From: Pseudothermotoga hypogea DSM 11164 = NBRC 106472 | Lineage (GTDB): Bacteria; Thermotogota; Thermotogae; Thermotogales; DSM-5069 | Assembly (NCBI RefSeq): GCF_000816145.1 | Contig: NZ_CP007141.1 | Location: 248,001 to 312,000, forward strand | Direction of reading: 5' to 3' | Length of the DNA stretch: 64,000 nt | Shown: positions 8,307 to 17,812 of the stretch, in pieces | How positions within the stretch are numbered: position 1 is the stretch's first letter | Layout of the letters: every line of letters begins with the position of its first letter | The notes under the pieces: generated by a model | What the model saw: only the letters and a program-made list of their open reading frames with translations | What the model was told of the DNA's origin: nothing | Databases searched by the model: none | Made by a program: the position numbers and the translations under genes

Positions 8307-9313
8307 AGGAAAGAAATGTCGCCCTCTATTACACGTTGCTCTACACAGCTATTGTGATGTTTCTGTGGATCGTTTTCAAGCCGTTCTTTCAGATATGTCT
8401 CTTCAGCTTCATCCTCGTGATGCTCGTTGATGCGATCGCGAGTCTTCTGAAAAAGTTTTTCAGGTTGAAACGCAAAAGAATTGCCACGATCTTGGCCATG
8501 GTTGTGTTCTTTTTTCTCTTTGCTTGGGCGCTCGTCGAAGTTCTACCGAAGGCGTTCACACAGCTTGCCGATTTTTATAACTTGGTGTCAAAGGTGATCC
8601 GTGAGAAGGCTTGGCAAGAATACCTTGCTCAGCAGGAGGGTCTTGCAAAACTGTTGAACGATCTGGCCGACTTTTTGGTACCGTATCTGGATAAGTTGTT
8701 GGAGTTCGTTTTGAAGTGGATCGCAGCGAATGTTCCGAATTTCCTCGTTGTCACCTTTTTCACGATTCTATGCGGTATCTACGCTTCCTTCCACGCTGGT
8801 GCGATTGCTCGGTTCATCCCTAATCTATACCCGGCGACCTGTAGAAGCTTTGTAGACGGGTTCGTGAACGATTTCAAGGTGAGCATGAGAAGGTTCATAG
8901 GTGTGTTGGTGCTGAACGCGATGATAGTTGGTCTGGCTTTTGGCGTCCTTTTTACGTTTTTGAGTCCACGCTACGCTCCGCTGATCGGGATATGGGCCTT
9001 CGTGACGAATCTCATCCCCATAGTTGGTGTCCCGCTTGAACTGGTACCGATTCTTTTGTTTTCTCTCACCTTAGGCCTCGGAACACTACTGTGGGTTTTC
9101 GTATTTGCTTTCATAGTGCATCTTTTTGTATTCGTGTTATTTTTCGAGGTAACGAAGACCACGATGCGAGTCAATCCGGTTTTGATGATCCTGTCCATCG
9201 CGTTAGGAGGCATGTTGTTCGGTTTCGCAGGAGTGTTCGTCGGTGCACCCATGGCGGCATACGCCACGATCTTCTACAAACACTTTTTGAAGGCAAGGTT
9301 TGAGGAAACATGA
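8303..9313 (+). CDS. AI-2E family transporter / UPF0118 membrane protein
   Basis: A 336-residue polytopic membrane protein of the AI-2E (UPF0118) family. It has two or three N-terminal helices, a large soluble middle segment rich in charged residues (about 70-150), and a C-terminal block of helices containing the conserved LIPIVGVPLELVP and FVGAPMAAY segments. Members have been proposed to export autoinducer-2 or to exchange ions; the role here is open. It starts at TTG 8303, overlapping the MFS stop as TTGA behind GAGGGGAGG. Reading frames that extend further upstream lie inside the MFS gene and are not used. Confidence 0.85.
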   Translation: MKERNVALYYTLLYTAIVMFLWIVFKPFFQICLFSFILVMLVDAIASLLKKFFRLKRKRIATILAMVVFFFLFAWALVEVLPKAFTQLADFYNLVSKVIREKAWQEYLAQQEGLAKLLNDLADFLVPYLDKLLEFVLKWIAANVPNFLVVTFFTILCGIYASFHAGAIARFIPNLYPATCRSFVDGFVNDFKVSMRRFIGVLVLNAMIVGLAFGVLFTFLSPRYAPLIGIWAFVTNLIPIVGVPLELVPILLFSLTLGLGTLLWVFVFAFIVHLFVFVLFFEVTKTTMRVNPVLMILSIALGGMLFGFAGVFVGAPMAAYATIFYKHFLKARFEET

Positions 9314-10455
9314 CTGTGAAAAGCTTTCTTCTGATTGTTTTGCTCCTCTTCGTCCTGAATATACTCGCGCAAAGTTTGGAAGAACTCGAGAAGAATTGGG
9401 ACGAACTGCTGCAGAGGATATTGCGTGAACCAGAGTCGGACCAGCTCATAGAACTTGGTAAAAAGCTCTCCGCCAAGAGAAGACTTGCGCAACTGGAAAG
9501 CTTGAGAGACTCAGTTCTTGAGGAGAAGCTTGACAAGTTCGTCAGAGACCTTTCCGAAATGAGTGAGACGAGAGAGGATCTTTTGGACGAATGCTTCGTG
9601 CTCTTTCCGAAATTGAAGGAAGATGTTGCGAACTTTGAGCATGGTGATTTTTTGAAACTGAACAGCGTTTCTGCCCTATGGAAGCTCGGATACAGAGCGA
9701 TTCTGCCACAGGGTTTTGCCGAATGGCTGGTCCAGAGGTTCCTGAGTGACCCCTTCCTGGTGGACTGGAACTTAGTGTTCCTTCTGAAGAATTCGCTGAA
9801 CAAAAACGACGTTGCTCGACAGATCAGGCAAGAATGTGAAAAATTAAAGGACAAAGAGGAAAGTTATTCGGCTCTGTACAGGTTGATGGTCCTGGCAAAA
9901 CAGCTCGATGGACTTGATTCGCAATTCGAAAACGAGCTGAGCAGGTACATAGAGCTCATGACAGCTTTGGAAAGACTTCCAGCAGAGCGTTTTTCTGAGG
10001 AAGAGTTCGAGAAGTTCTCCAGGGCGATCGACGCGTTGAACTTGAAGAAAGACAACTTGAAGGCGATCCTGTCGCACCTTGCAGAAAGATCTGGCATCCA
10101 GGACGCTGTGATGAGAGAGCTTGGAAATGACCGCAGCAACCTGCAGAGAGTCGTGGCGCGTTGGAAATTCCGTGTTGATTTGATGATCCTGGTCGTTTCA
10201 GCATTTTTCGTAACGTTATTCCTGTTACCCAGAAAATTGAAAATATCGTTTTTCGCTTTCTTCAAGGCTTACAGAATCGCTATATGGCTCTGTCAGAAGG
10301 AACTCAGCAAGGACCCCACCGACATACGCTTGAGGACTCAGCTCGCCATGTTCTACGAGCGCATCGGTGAGAACGAGAAAGCTTTTCAGCAGTACAAAAT
10401 CGTGCGTGACCTGTCACGTATGGTTAAGAAAGATCGGATCCTCCCACGTGCGTGA
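9310..10455 (+). CDS. Unknown protein with signal peptide, helical domain, one TM and TPR-like tail
   Basis: I do not recognise a family. The 381-residue protein starts with a signal-peptide-like stretch (MTVKSFLLIVLLLFVLNILAQ), continues with about 270 residues of charged, Leu-rich helical sequence, has one strong membrane helix near residues 293-312, and ends with a basic segment that resembles a single TPR repeat (AMFYERIGENEKAFQQY). The layout suggests an exported helical domain anchored by the C-terminal helix with a cytoplasmic TPR tail. It overlaps the AI-2E gene by 4 nt and the convergent MATE gene by 32 nt. Confidence 0.8.
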   Translation: MTVKSFLLIVLLLFVLNILAQSLEELEKNWDELLQRILREPESDQLIELGKKLSAKRRLAQLESLRDSVLEEKLDKFVRDLSEMSETREDLLDECFVLFPKLKEDVANFEHGDFLKLNSVSALWKLGYRAILPQGFAEWLVQRFLSDPFLVDWNLVFLLKNSLNKNDVARQIRQECEKLKDKEESYSALYRLMVLAKQLDGLDSQFENELSRYIELMTALERLPAERFSEEEFEKFSRAIDALNLKKDNLKAILSHLAERSGIQDAVMRELGNDRSNLQRVVARWKFRVDLMILVVSAFFVTLFLLPRKLKISFFAFFKAYRIAIWLCQKELSKDPTDIRLRTQLAMFYERIGENEKAFQQYKIVRDLSRMVKKDRILPRA

Positions 10456-11860
10456 CCTTCGAAGACACCTTCATCGCCATCTTTTCCCACGAACCCGACA
10501 TGTAGAATAGAAGTTTGACCACACTCCTGAAGCTCATGTCGATCATCATACCGAGCCACGCACCCAGAAGTCCCAAACCCAGCTTCACTGAGAAGAGGTA
10601 CGCCAGAGGCAATCTGATGGCCCACATCGAGACAGTGGAAACGATCATACCGAAAGTCGTGTTCCCGGTTGCCCTCAGTACCCCGTTCATACTGGACTCC
10701 AGCGCGAGGAAAATCTGAAAGAGTCCAACCAGTCGCACGGGTATCTTCGCAAGTTGAAGAATCTCAGCTTGATTCGTGAAGAGGTTTATCAGAAGCTCAG
10801 GGAACAGAAAGATGAACACGCCCACCGAGACCTGTATCAGCGCAGCTATTATGAAACCCTGCCTTGCCACCGCCGTGACTTTGTCGAGCCGTCTTCTACC
10901 GTTGTACTGACCCGCCAGCGTGGTGACCGCCACCGAGATGCCCCAACCCGGCATGAAAGACAGTGACTCAATGCTGATACCGATCCTGTGACCCGCGTAG
11001 GCCATTGGACCAGACGCCAAGAGTATGCTCGCAAAAATCAACAGGCCCGAAGAGAACATGAAGTTTTCCCCTGCGGCTGGTAAACCCACCGAAACGATGT
11101 CCCTGAAGTTTGCCAGATCCAGTTTTATAGCCCTCCTAACATCTTCGTTGAGATGTGGATTTTTCATGATGGCGAGCAAGAGCATGAACGATCCCACGAA
11201 CCTCGAAATGACTGTGGCCAACGCTGCACCAAAGACTTCCATCCTTGGGAAACCAAACTTACCGTAGATCATTGCATAGTCCAAAAATACGTTGAGCGAA
11301 TTCGCAATTCCTGTAACAAACATGGGAGTTTTCGTATCGCCCGAACCGCGCAGGGCAGCACCCAGCACTGCCATCATCGCCATGCTCGGCATGCCAAACA
11401 GTATCGTCTTCAAATAAGTGGAAGCGTAGTCAAACACAACACTGTCGACGTTGCCAAAGATTTTCAAGAAATTAGAAGAGAAAGGTGCAAGTATCATGAG
11501 AGCGGCTGACCACAGCAGGCACAGATGAACCCCGTTCCACAGCGAACCACTCGCCTTGTGTTTGTTGCCCACACCTGTCGCGTTCGAAACGATGACGTTC
11601 ACGCCCACAGCCGCTGCCACGACTACGACCTGGAAAACGAAAATCAACTGGTTCGCCAATCCAGCTCCGCTCATTGCCTGCCATGACAGATGTCCAAGGA
11701 AGGCCGTATCGACCATCCCAAAGAGCATTTGAAGCAAATTCTCAGCCATCGAAGGGATGGCAAGCTTCAAGAGTTGCTTCGAAATGAACCTCAGTTCGCT
11801 CCCACGAACAGAATGTTTCAGCAGAGAATATTTCAATTGTTTCCACCCAAGAATACTCAT
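10424..11860 (-). CDS. MATE-family multidrug/cation efflux protein
   Basis: A 478-residue protein with 12 predicted helices and the two-fold MATE repeat. The N-terminal LAIPSMAENLLQMLFGMVDTAFLGHLS segment is the typical family start, and the second half begins near residue 265 with the matching GLPAAGENFMFSSG. Members exchange Na+ or H+ for cationic drugs or metabolites. The 25 residues before LLKLAIPS are basic and unconserved, and the ATG at 11860 has no clear ribosome site, so the true start may be a little downstream. It is divergent from the methyltransferase-like gene. Confidence 0.88.
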   Translation of the reverse strand: MSILGWKQLKYSLLKHSVRGSELRFISKQLLKLAIPSMAENLLQMLFGMVDTAFLGHLSWQAMSGAGLANQLIFVFQVVVVAAAVGVNVIVSNATGVGNKHKASGSLWNGVHLCLLWSAALMILAPFSSNFLKIFGNVDSVVFDYASTYLKTILFGMPSMAMMAVLGAALRGSGDTKTPMFVTGIANSLNVFLDYAMIYGKFGFPRMEVFGAALATVISRFVGSFMLLLAIMKNPHLNEDVRRAIKLDLANFRDIVSVGLPAAGENFMFSSGLLIFASILLASGPMAYAGHRIGISIESLSFMPGWGISVAVTTLAGQYNGRRRLDKVTAVARQGFIIAALIQVSVGVFIFLFPELLINLFTNQAEILQLAKIPVRLVGLFQIFLALESSMNGVLRATGNTTFGMIVSTVSMWAIRLPLAYLFSVKLGLGLLGAWLGMMIDMSFRSVVKLLFYMSGSWEKMAMKVSSKVTHVGGSDLS

Positions 11861-11936
11861 AGCAGAAGTGGGTTGCGAAATTGGTTCGCATAGTTAACTT
11901 TTTGCGAAGTGGATTCTGTTATACTCAATTGGTGTC

Positions 11937-12512
11937 ATGGGAGGTTATTACAGTTTAAAGGATCAGACTCTGAGGATCACATCAGAAGTGAATGGTCAGC
12001 GCGTGATCGTCATCAACACGGGCGCGGAGGATGTGTTCACGAAGCTCCTGCTCGATAGGGCTGTCTTCGTAACAACGGATGAGGAATTCTTGAAGCTCGC
12101 CGATCCAAGATCGATCAGGCTGGTGATGAATCCTACGAAGCTGTCATTCGCCCCAGAGACCTTTGACGCTGCGGTCCTCTTCTTCACGTTCTTCTATTTG
12201 CCCAAACACGAAGCGATCATCGAGAACGTCAATCGTGTCCTGAAGAAATGGGGGAAACTCTACATCTGGGACGCGGTAATACCGAAGAAGATGGCGCACA
12301 AGAGTTTCTTCGTGGTACCTCTGCTGATGGACACGGGGCAGGAGCTGATCAGGACAGTCCATGTCACTAAGTGGAGGCGGGAACAGCCCGTTGGCTTAGT
12401 GAAGAAGATTGCGAGAGAAAGGGGGTTCAAAGTGACGAAAGAAGAATTATACGATCAGATCTTCCACCTCGAAATGGTGAAGATTGCATCACTCAAACAG
12501 CAAAAATTCTGA
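11937..12512 (+). CDS. Methyltransferase-like protein, SAM motif degenerate
   Basis: A 191-residue protein that resembles class I SAM-dependent methyltransferases in its second half: APETFDAAVLFFTFFYLP, then ENVNRVLKKWGKLYIWD, is the usual motif IV to motif V pattern of the Methyltransf_11 group. The first half lacks the glycine-rich motif I; where GxGxG is expected there is VIVINTGAEDVF. It may be a divergent enzyme or a non-catalytic relative. A -10-like TATACT lies about 20 nt upstream. It stops 2 nt before the convergent fliI stop. Confidence 0.6.
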   Translation: MGGYYSLKDQTLRITSEVNGQRVIVINTGAEDVFTKLLLDRAVFVTTDEEFLKLADPRSIRLVMNPTKLSFAPETFDAAVLFFTFFYLPKHEAIIENVNRVLKKWGKLYIWDAVIPKKMAHKSFFVVPLLMDTGQELIRTVHVTKWRREQPVGLVKKIARERGFKVTKEELYDQIFHLEMVKIASLKQQKF

Positions 12513-12514
12513 AC

Positions 12515-13831
12515 TCACATCGAGGCGAGCTTCACAAGCGTGCTCACCGTTTCCTCAAAGGACGGTTTTTCCCCAATATCCTGCTTTAGAAAGGCATCCA
12601 GCAGACTTTTCATCTTTATGGCCTTGTCTATCAATTCGTTCGAACCCGGTTTGTACGCACCCACGTCTATAAGATCCTTTGCCTCCTGATAGGCCGCCAT
12701 GAGGCTTCTCAGCGTTCTACTGGCCTTCAAGTGTTCCTCACTCACCACATCTATCATGAGCCTGCTTATGCTCGCCAAGACGTCTATCGCCGGATAGTGA
12801 TTCAACTCCGCCAGTCTTCTCGAAAGCACTATGTGCCCATCAACGATGCTCCTCACCGTGTCGGAGATCGGTTCGTTGAAATCGTCTGCCTCCACCAGGA
12901 CGGTGTATATGCCCGTAATGCTCCCCTTGTCAGAGTTTCCTGCCCTTTCGAGGATACTGGGTAAACCTGCAAAAACGCTCGGAGGATATCCCCTCGATGT
13001 GGGCGGTTCACCTATCGCCAGGCCGATCTCCCTCTGTGCCATCGCCCAGCGCGTGAGTGAATCCACCATCAGAAGGACGTTGTATCCCAGATCTCGAAAG
13101 AATTCAGCGATGCTCGTGGCAGTGTAAAGAGCCTTGGCTCTCAACAATGCAGGTTGATCGGACGTTGAAACAACTACGACAGACCTTTTGAGCCCTTCCC
13201 CGAGGTCCTTCTCGATGAACTCTCTCACTTCCCTTCCACGCTCTCCGATCAGAGCGATAACGTTGACATCGGCGATCGTGTTTCTCGCGATCATGCCGAG
13301 CAAGGTACTCTTTCCGACACCGCTGCCGGCGAAGATACCGATCCTTTGACCTTTCCCGATCGTGATAAAACCATCGATGGCGCGTACTCCAACGGGAAGG
13401 GGTTCCGTGATGCGCATCCTTTTCAGTGGGTGCGGGGCGTTTCTCAACAAAGGATATCTTTTTGACGTGGTCAAAGGCCTGCCGTCTATTGGACGCCCGA
13501 GCCCATCCAGGATCCTGCCGAGCATGTCTTCACCCACGGCCACACCCAGCTGCCTGGACGTACCGAAGACCAGAGTGCCATGCTTGGCACCAGAAATGTT
13601 CTCGAGGGGCATCAAGAGGACACGTCCGTCTTTAAAGCCAACAACCTCACAGAGCGCCTTCCTCGATTCGAGGTCAACCTCACAAACTTCGCCCAGAAAC
13701 GCATCCGGACCAATGGATTCAACGGTCAAGCCCACGATCCTGACAATCTTTCCGTTGTACTTTGGAAACTCAGTGCTGTTGAGTTTCTCTTTGAACTGTC
13801 TGAGAAACTTCGCTGGTTCCGACAGGGCCAA
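12515..13831 (-). CDS. fliI: Flagellar export ATPase FliI
   Basis: FliI is the hexameric ATPase of the flagellar type III export apparatus. The 438-residue protein has Walker A (GIFAGSGVGKST near 162), ALIGERGREVREF, Walker B (VLLMVDSLTRWA near 243) and EPPTSRGYPPSVF. The start is TTG 13831 following GAGGAGG; the gene overlaps the fliH end by 62 nt, a longer overlap than elsewhere in the operon. It is last in a fliF-fliG-fliH-fliI unit. The order matches other flagellated bacteria, with fliJ missing from this position. Confidence 0.96.
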   Translation of the reverse strand: MALSEPAKFLRQFKEKLNSTEFPKYNGKIVRIVGLTVESIGPDAFLGEVCEVDLESRKALCEVVGFKDGRVLLMPLENISGAKHGTLVFGTSRQLGVAVGEDMLGRILDGLGRPIDGRPLTTSKRYPLLRNAPHPLKRMRITEPLPVGVRAIDGFITIGKGQRIGIFAGSGVGKSTLLGMIARNTIADVNVIALIGERGREVREFIEKDLGEGLKRSVVVVSTSDQPALLRAKALYTATSIAEFFRDLGYNVLLMVDSLTRWAMAQREIGLAIGEPPTSRGYPPSVFAGLPSILERAGNSDKGSITGIYTVLVEADDFNEPISDTVRSIVDGHIVLSRRLAELNHYPAIDVLASISRLMIDVVSEEHLKASRTLRSLMAAYQEAKDLIDVGAYKPGSNELIDKAIKMKSLLDAFLKQDIGEKPSFEETVSTLVKLASM

Positions 13832-14483
13832 AGACCTCCTCTATCAGCTTCTCCACTAACATGACGGCTGCCCTTTTGGTTCCATTGAGGACTCCAAGTT
13901 CCGTATCTACGAGCACCTCTCCTGGTTTCAAAGATGAGGATCGAACGACCTCGAAACCCATTTCTTCGCACTGCTTCAGAATTTCTGGAAAACTCTCTGC
14001 GTCTTTTTCACTGAGTATCACTTTGGCGTTTTTGACCTCGGATAATTTCGCAAAAATCCTGTTCATCTTCTGTCGGAAATCAACCTCGTCGAGAGACTTG
14101 AAAGCGATCTTTTCTATCAGGATTCTCAGCACATCGATCAGCTCTTTGAATATTTCTTCCCTCTCGTCTTCAAGCTGCTTTTGAAAGTTCGACATTAAGA
14201 TGTTGAGCCGCTGAGAAAGTTCTCCTAAATGTTTTTTAAACTGCTGTCTCTCGAGTTCCATCTCCTGGATCATCTTCTGTCTCTTCTCTTTCGCTTCGTT
14301 CAACAGCTTGAACGCTTCGGCTTCAGCCTGGCGAAGAATCTCGTCGGCCTTAGCCTTAGCTTCTTCCAATATTCTTGCCACAGTCGCGGGATCGAACGCG
14401 TTGTTTGAATCGTTGCTCTGCCGTTCTTTCCTTCCAATGATACAGGGAGCATCTATGAGGAGCTGTTTCTTCTTGATGATCAT
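13770..14483 (-). CDS. fliH: Flagellar assembly protein FliH
   Basis: FliH is the stator-like regulator of FliI. The 237-residue protein has a short N-terminal segment, a long charged coiled coil at about residues 35-105 (AKADEILRQAEAEAFKLLNE and following), and a C-terminal FliH/V-ATPase-E domain with LKPGEVLVDTELG near 190. The N-terminus lacks an obvious tryptophan-containing export-gate contact. It overlaps fliG as ATGA at 14480-14483 and runs 62 nt into fliI. The assignment rests on domain pattern and operon position. Confidence 0.9.
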   Translation of the reverse strand: MIIKKKQLLIDAPCIIGRKERQSNDSNNAFDPATVARILEEAKAKADEILRQAEAEAFKLLNEAKEKRQKMIQEMELERQQFKKHLGELSQRLNILMSNFQKQLEDEREEIFKELIDVLRILIEKIAFKSLDEVDFRQKMNRIFAKLSEVKNAKVILSEKDAESFPEILKQCEEMGFEVVRSSSLKPGEVLVDTELGVLNGTKRAAVMLVEKLIEEVFGPVGTSEVSQTVQRETQQH

Positions 14484-15490
14484 ACGATCAGTTCCTCACC
14501 GCCACCACGCGCAATGACGATCTCTCCAGCTTCTTCGAGTCTTCTGATGACGTTTATGATTTTCTGCTGTGCTTCTTCAACGTCCTTCAACCTGACCGGT
14601 CCCATGTACTCGAGTTCGTCCTGCAGGAGTTGTGCAGCCCTCTTGGATATGTTCTTGAAGATCTTCTGCTTGACTTCCTCGGATGCGCCCTTGAGTGCGA
14701 GTGCCAGATCACGCGTCTCGACCTCTCTGAGCACGATCTGCACCGATCTATCGTCCAGTTTGACAATGTCTTCGAACACGAACATTCTTCTGCGTATCTC
14801 CTCTGCGAGCTCCGGAGAATCGTAAGACAGCTTCTCCATGATCTTCCTCTCGGAACTTCTGTCTATGCTGTTCATGATCTCCGCTGCGGTGTCCACGCCA
14901 CCGACCTGGCTGAAAGTCTGCATGACGAAACCTGACAGCTTACGCTCGAGATTTTTCTCTATGTCTCTTATCACGTCCGGGGAAGTACGCTCGAGCAGCG
15001 CGATCCTCTTTATTACTTCGATCTGCAGTTCTTCTGGAAACGCCGAGAGGATCTTACCTGCGAGCTGAGGTTCGAGATAGCTCAGTATCACCGCAATGGT
15101 TTGCGGATGCTCGTTCTGAAGGAAGTTCACCAACTGCAGAGGGTCCGCCTGTCTCAAGAAATCGAACGGCTTCACCTGAAGGTTCGAAACGAGCCGTTCT
15201 ATGATCTTCATCGCCTTCTCGGGTCCAAACGCCTTTTGAAGCACCTCTTTCGCGTACTCTATTCCGCCCTGGGCGATCATCTGCCTTGCGTTTGCGATAT
15301 CTTGGAACTCTGTCAAAACCTGCTTTTTCTCTTCGTCCGTTATCTTACCGAGGTTCGCTATCTCGATCGTGAGCTGCTCCACGTCGGACTCATCGAGATG
15401 TTTCAAAACCAAAGCGGCCTTTTCCGGACCAAGCATGACTAACAGGATTGCGGCTTTCCTTTTTCCAGTGAGCTGCTTCTTTTCTGGCAC
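14480..15490 (-). CDS. fliG: Flagellar motor switch protein FliG
   Basis: FliG is the rotor protein that contacts MotA and transmits torque. The 336-residue protein shows the N-terminal domain (KAAILLVMLGPEKAA), the middle domain EHPQTIAVILSYL near 132 (EHPQ motif), and the C-terminal torque domain with MFVFEDIVKLDDRS and the charged helix near 285. I start it at GTG 15490, seven bases after GAGGG and just past the fliF stop. An in-frame TTG at 15508 would lie inside fliF without a good site. Confidence 0.96.
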   Translation of the reverse strand: MPEKKQLTGKRKAAILLVMLGPEKAALVLKHLDESDVEQLTIEIANLGKITDEEKKQVLTEFQDIANARQMIAQGGIEYAKEVLQKAFGPEKAMKIIERLVSNLQVKPFDFLRQADPLQLVNFLQNEHPQTIAVILSYLEPQLAGKILSAFPEELQIEVIKRIALLERTSPDVIRDIEKNLERKLSGFVMQTFSQVGGVDTAAEIMNSIDRSSERKIMEKLSYDSPELAEEIRRRMFVFEDIVKLDDRSVQIVLREVETRDLALALKGASEEVKQKIFKNISKRAAQLLQDELEYMGPVRLKDVEEAQQKIINVIRRLEEAGEIVIARGGGEELIV

Positions 15491-15491
15491 C

Positions 15492-17114
15492 TCAGGTCCC
15501 TCTTTCAACCAGCCAAAGCTTTATCACGCTGGCAACCTCCTCGGGATCTTGTTTGAAAACCTTTTCCAAATTCTCCCTCAACTCTTGCAAAGCCTTCTCC
15601 TCGGGTGACAACGGCACTTCCTTCACCTTCTCCTCTTCGAGCATTCGTTTCAGCTCCTCTTCCATCTTCACTTTCCTTGTCTCTATTGCCTTTCTCGCCT
15701 TCACACGTCTGACTTGCAGGATGATCAAATAGATCAGCAAGAACGACAGGCCTGCGAGCAAAGACAGACCGAGCATCATCGCGGTGTATCTCCTACGCTG
15801 TTCCAGTTCGAGTTGACTCTTTCTGAATTCTTCTTCCAAGCTTCTGTCGAATGGAAGAAAAGCCACGGAGACAGACAGATTCTGCTCTGAAGAACTTGCC
15901 CCTATGCCTTTCTCCACGAGATCGGAAACGATCCTGGCCCACCTATTCATCTCGGTCTCGTTGAAGCCACTGAAAACGCTCGATGAAGCGTCGATGATGA
16001 CCGATAACGACACAGATCTTATTTCACCCTCTTTGTTCTGAACTAAGTTCTCGACGATTGAGCTCAGTTCATAGTTGGTGATCGTTCTTGTCCTTTCGTA
16101 CGTGGCCGTACCCTGCGGTGTTAAACTGGGGTAGGTTGGGGGAATGTTCGCCTCGGTACCCACAGGACCACCAGTGGGGGGTATGTTAACACTCTTTTCG
16201 CTTTCTTGTTCCTGACTTCTGATCAGGCCACCCTGTCTGGTGATTGGCTCGTACTTGGTGATCTGACGCTCGATTTTTTCCCAATCGAGCTTGATGTCCG
16301 GTATCACCTCAACTCTTCCAGCACCAAAAACGGCCTCAAGCGTTTGCTTGATCTTCTTGGCGTAATAGCTCTCCAAATTCATCTTCAGTTCTGTCCTGTC
16401 GGCAGCAACAAGCATTTCAGCGGAACTCGTGACCCTGTCGCTCAGAACACGTGAATACTGATCGATCACACGAACGTTTTCGAGCTTCAATCCTTCCACC
16501 GCTCCCGCAACGAGTTGCATGATACCCTTGATCTGAGTCTGACTGAGATCTTTGCCAGGCTCCAAGACCACGAGGACTGATGCCCTGGGCTCGACCATTT
16601 CACCACGCACGTAGTAGGTGTACTTCGGAAGCGTTAAATGAACGCGCGCGCTCTTCACACCAGAGATCGTCATGATGCTCCTCTCGAGTTCTCCCTGAAG
16701 TGCGATTTGGTAACGCACCTGTCTGTCAAAACTTGTGGCACCAAGGCTCTGCTGGTCCAAAATTTCAAAACCCCGCGTCATTGGGCCCAAAATCCCCGCA
16801 GAGGCGAGCCTCATGCGCAGTTCGTAGACGTTGTAGCGTTTGGAGACCAGTATCCTTCCAGGCTCGACCCTGTATTTGATACCCATCGCATCGAGCTGCT
16901 GCGCTATGTAACCAGCTTGCTCCTCAGTGAGACCACTCACCAGAGGCACATACCCAGGCGCAGCCAACACAATAGCCATGATCACGATCACAACGATGAT
17001 CGAAACAACGATACCGCCAAACAAGATCTTGCTTGCGGTCGGCAGGCCTTTCCATTTATCGAGGAGCTTGGAGAAAAATTCCTTAAGCCTCCCGAGAAAA
17101 TCCAGAAGGACCAC
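15492..17114 (-). CDS. fliF: Flagellar MS-ring protein FliF
   Basis: FliF forms the membrane MS ring. The 540-residue protein has a membrane helix near residues 30-52, the ring-building motifs (SGLTEEQAGYIAQQLDAMGIKY, then PGRILV) near 60-85, ARVHLTLP near 162, a disordered Pro/Gly-rich part near 310-340, a second membrane helix near 445-465 and a C-terminal tail near 500-540 that binds FliG. The GTG at 17114 directly abuts CAGGAG, so the exact start is uncertain by a few codons. It heads the operon; the 143-bp gap to yceD holds the divergent promoters. Confidence 0.95.
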   Translation of the reverse strand: MVLLDFLGRLKEFFSKLLDKWKGLPTASKILFGGIVVSIIVVIVIMAIVLAAPGYVPLVSGLTEEQAGYIAQQLDAMGIKYRVEPGRILVSKRYNVYELRMRLASAGILGPMTRGFEILDQQSLGATSFDRQVRYQIALQGELERSIMTISGVKSARVHLTLPKYTYYVRGEMVEPRASVLVVLEPGKDLSQTQIKGIMQLVAGAVEGLKLENVRVIDQYSRVLSDRVTSSAEMLVAADRTELKMNLESYYAKKIKQTLEAVFGAGRVEVIPDIKLDWEKIERQITKYEPITRQGGLIRSQEQESEKSVNIPPTGGPVGTEANIPPTYPSLTPQGTATYERTRTITNYELSSIVENLVQNKEGEIRSVSLSVIIDASSSVFSGFNETEMNRWARIVSDLVEKGIGASSSEQNLSVSVAFLPFDRSLEEEFRKSQLELEQRRRYTAMMLGLSLLAGLSFLLIYLIILQVRRVKARKAIETRKVKMEEELKRMLEEEKVKEVPLSPEEKALQELRENLEKVFKQDPEEVASVIKLWLVERGT

Positions 17115-17218
17115 TCCTGTGAAACTATTTTACCATCGACAGGGCCGTGCCGTTCAAGTTGCTTTCCAGATCTCTCGAAACAATTTTGTAATGATCCGAA
17201 CCGAGAAAGCCTTTAAAA

Positions 17219-17248
17219 TTGCTTGGAAGATCTTCGCGGGTGTAAAAT
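17219..17248 (+). promoter_or_regulatory. Promoter of the yceD-rpmF-plsX-glmS-rsfS operon
   Basis: TTGCTT at 17219-17224 and TAAAAT at 17243-17248 are separated by 18 nt and lie just ahead of yceD. This is the only sigma70-like pair in the short gap between fliF and yceD on the + strand. Initiation would fall close to 17255, giving a very short leader and slightly favouring a yceD start at TTG 17267. Confidence 0.55.
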
Positions 17249-17257
17249 GGAGTTGGA

Positions 17258-17809
17258 GTGAGTGCGTTGGATTGGACTATAAGTGTGGAAGACGTGTTGT
17301 TGAAGAAAAGATTGATCATCCAGGGTATCTTTGAGACCGAGTACGTGGACGCTCCTAACGCCCGTTGCAGAGTGATCGAACCCATAGAGGTGAAGATCGT
17401 GGTGGTTGCGGCGCGTGATGGCATAGCGATCGGAGGATATGCCAGAACGACGATCGAGCATCCTTGTGACAGGTGTTTGAAGCCAGTTCTTTTACCGATC
17501 AACGGCACGATAGAGGCGCTGTATAAACCCGTTTCAGAGATGCCCGTAAGTGATCAAGAGGAGTTGAAGTCTCTCAGGAACGTGCTATACTACGATTCGG
17601 ACCGGATCGATCTGACAGACAGGATAATTGAAGCGATCGTGGTCGAAATACCCATGAAGGTCCTGTGTAGTGACGACTGCAAAGGACTGTGCCCTTACTG
17701 CGGGGCCGATCTGAACGAGGAAAAGGACCACAAGTGCACTGAGGAAAGCGTCGATCCGAGGTGGAAAAAACTTTTCCTTGTGAAGCAGAACCTGACGAAG
17801 GAGGGCTGA
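17258..17809 (+). CDS. yceD: YceD/DUF177 family protein
   Basis: A 183-residue DUF177 (YceD) protein, typically encoded just upstream of rpmF. It has two Cys pairs: EHPCDRCLK near residue 69, and a zinc-ribbon-like CSDDCKGLCPYCGADLNE near 138-155. In plants and bacteria DUF177 members are connected to 23S rRNA accumulation; a ribosome-related role is likely but not proven. The start is either GTG 17258 or TTG 17267; both have weak GGAG-like sites. Confidence 0.88.
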   Translation: MSALDWTISVEDVLLKKRLIIQGIFETEYVDAPNARCRVIEPIEVKIVVVAARDGIAIGGYARTTIEHPCDRCLKPVLLPINGTIEALYKPVSEMPVSDQEELKSLRNVLYYDSDRIDLTDRIIEAIVVEIPMKVLCSDDCKGLCPYCGADLNEEKDHKCTEESVDPRWKKLFLVKQNLTKEG

Positions 17810-17812
17810 ACC

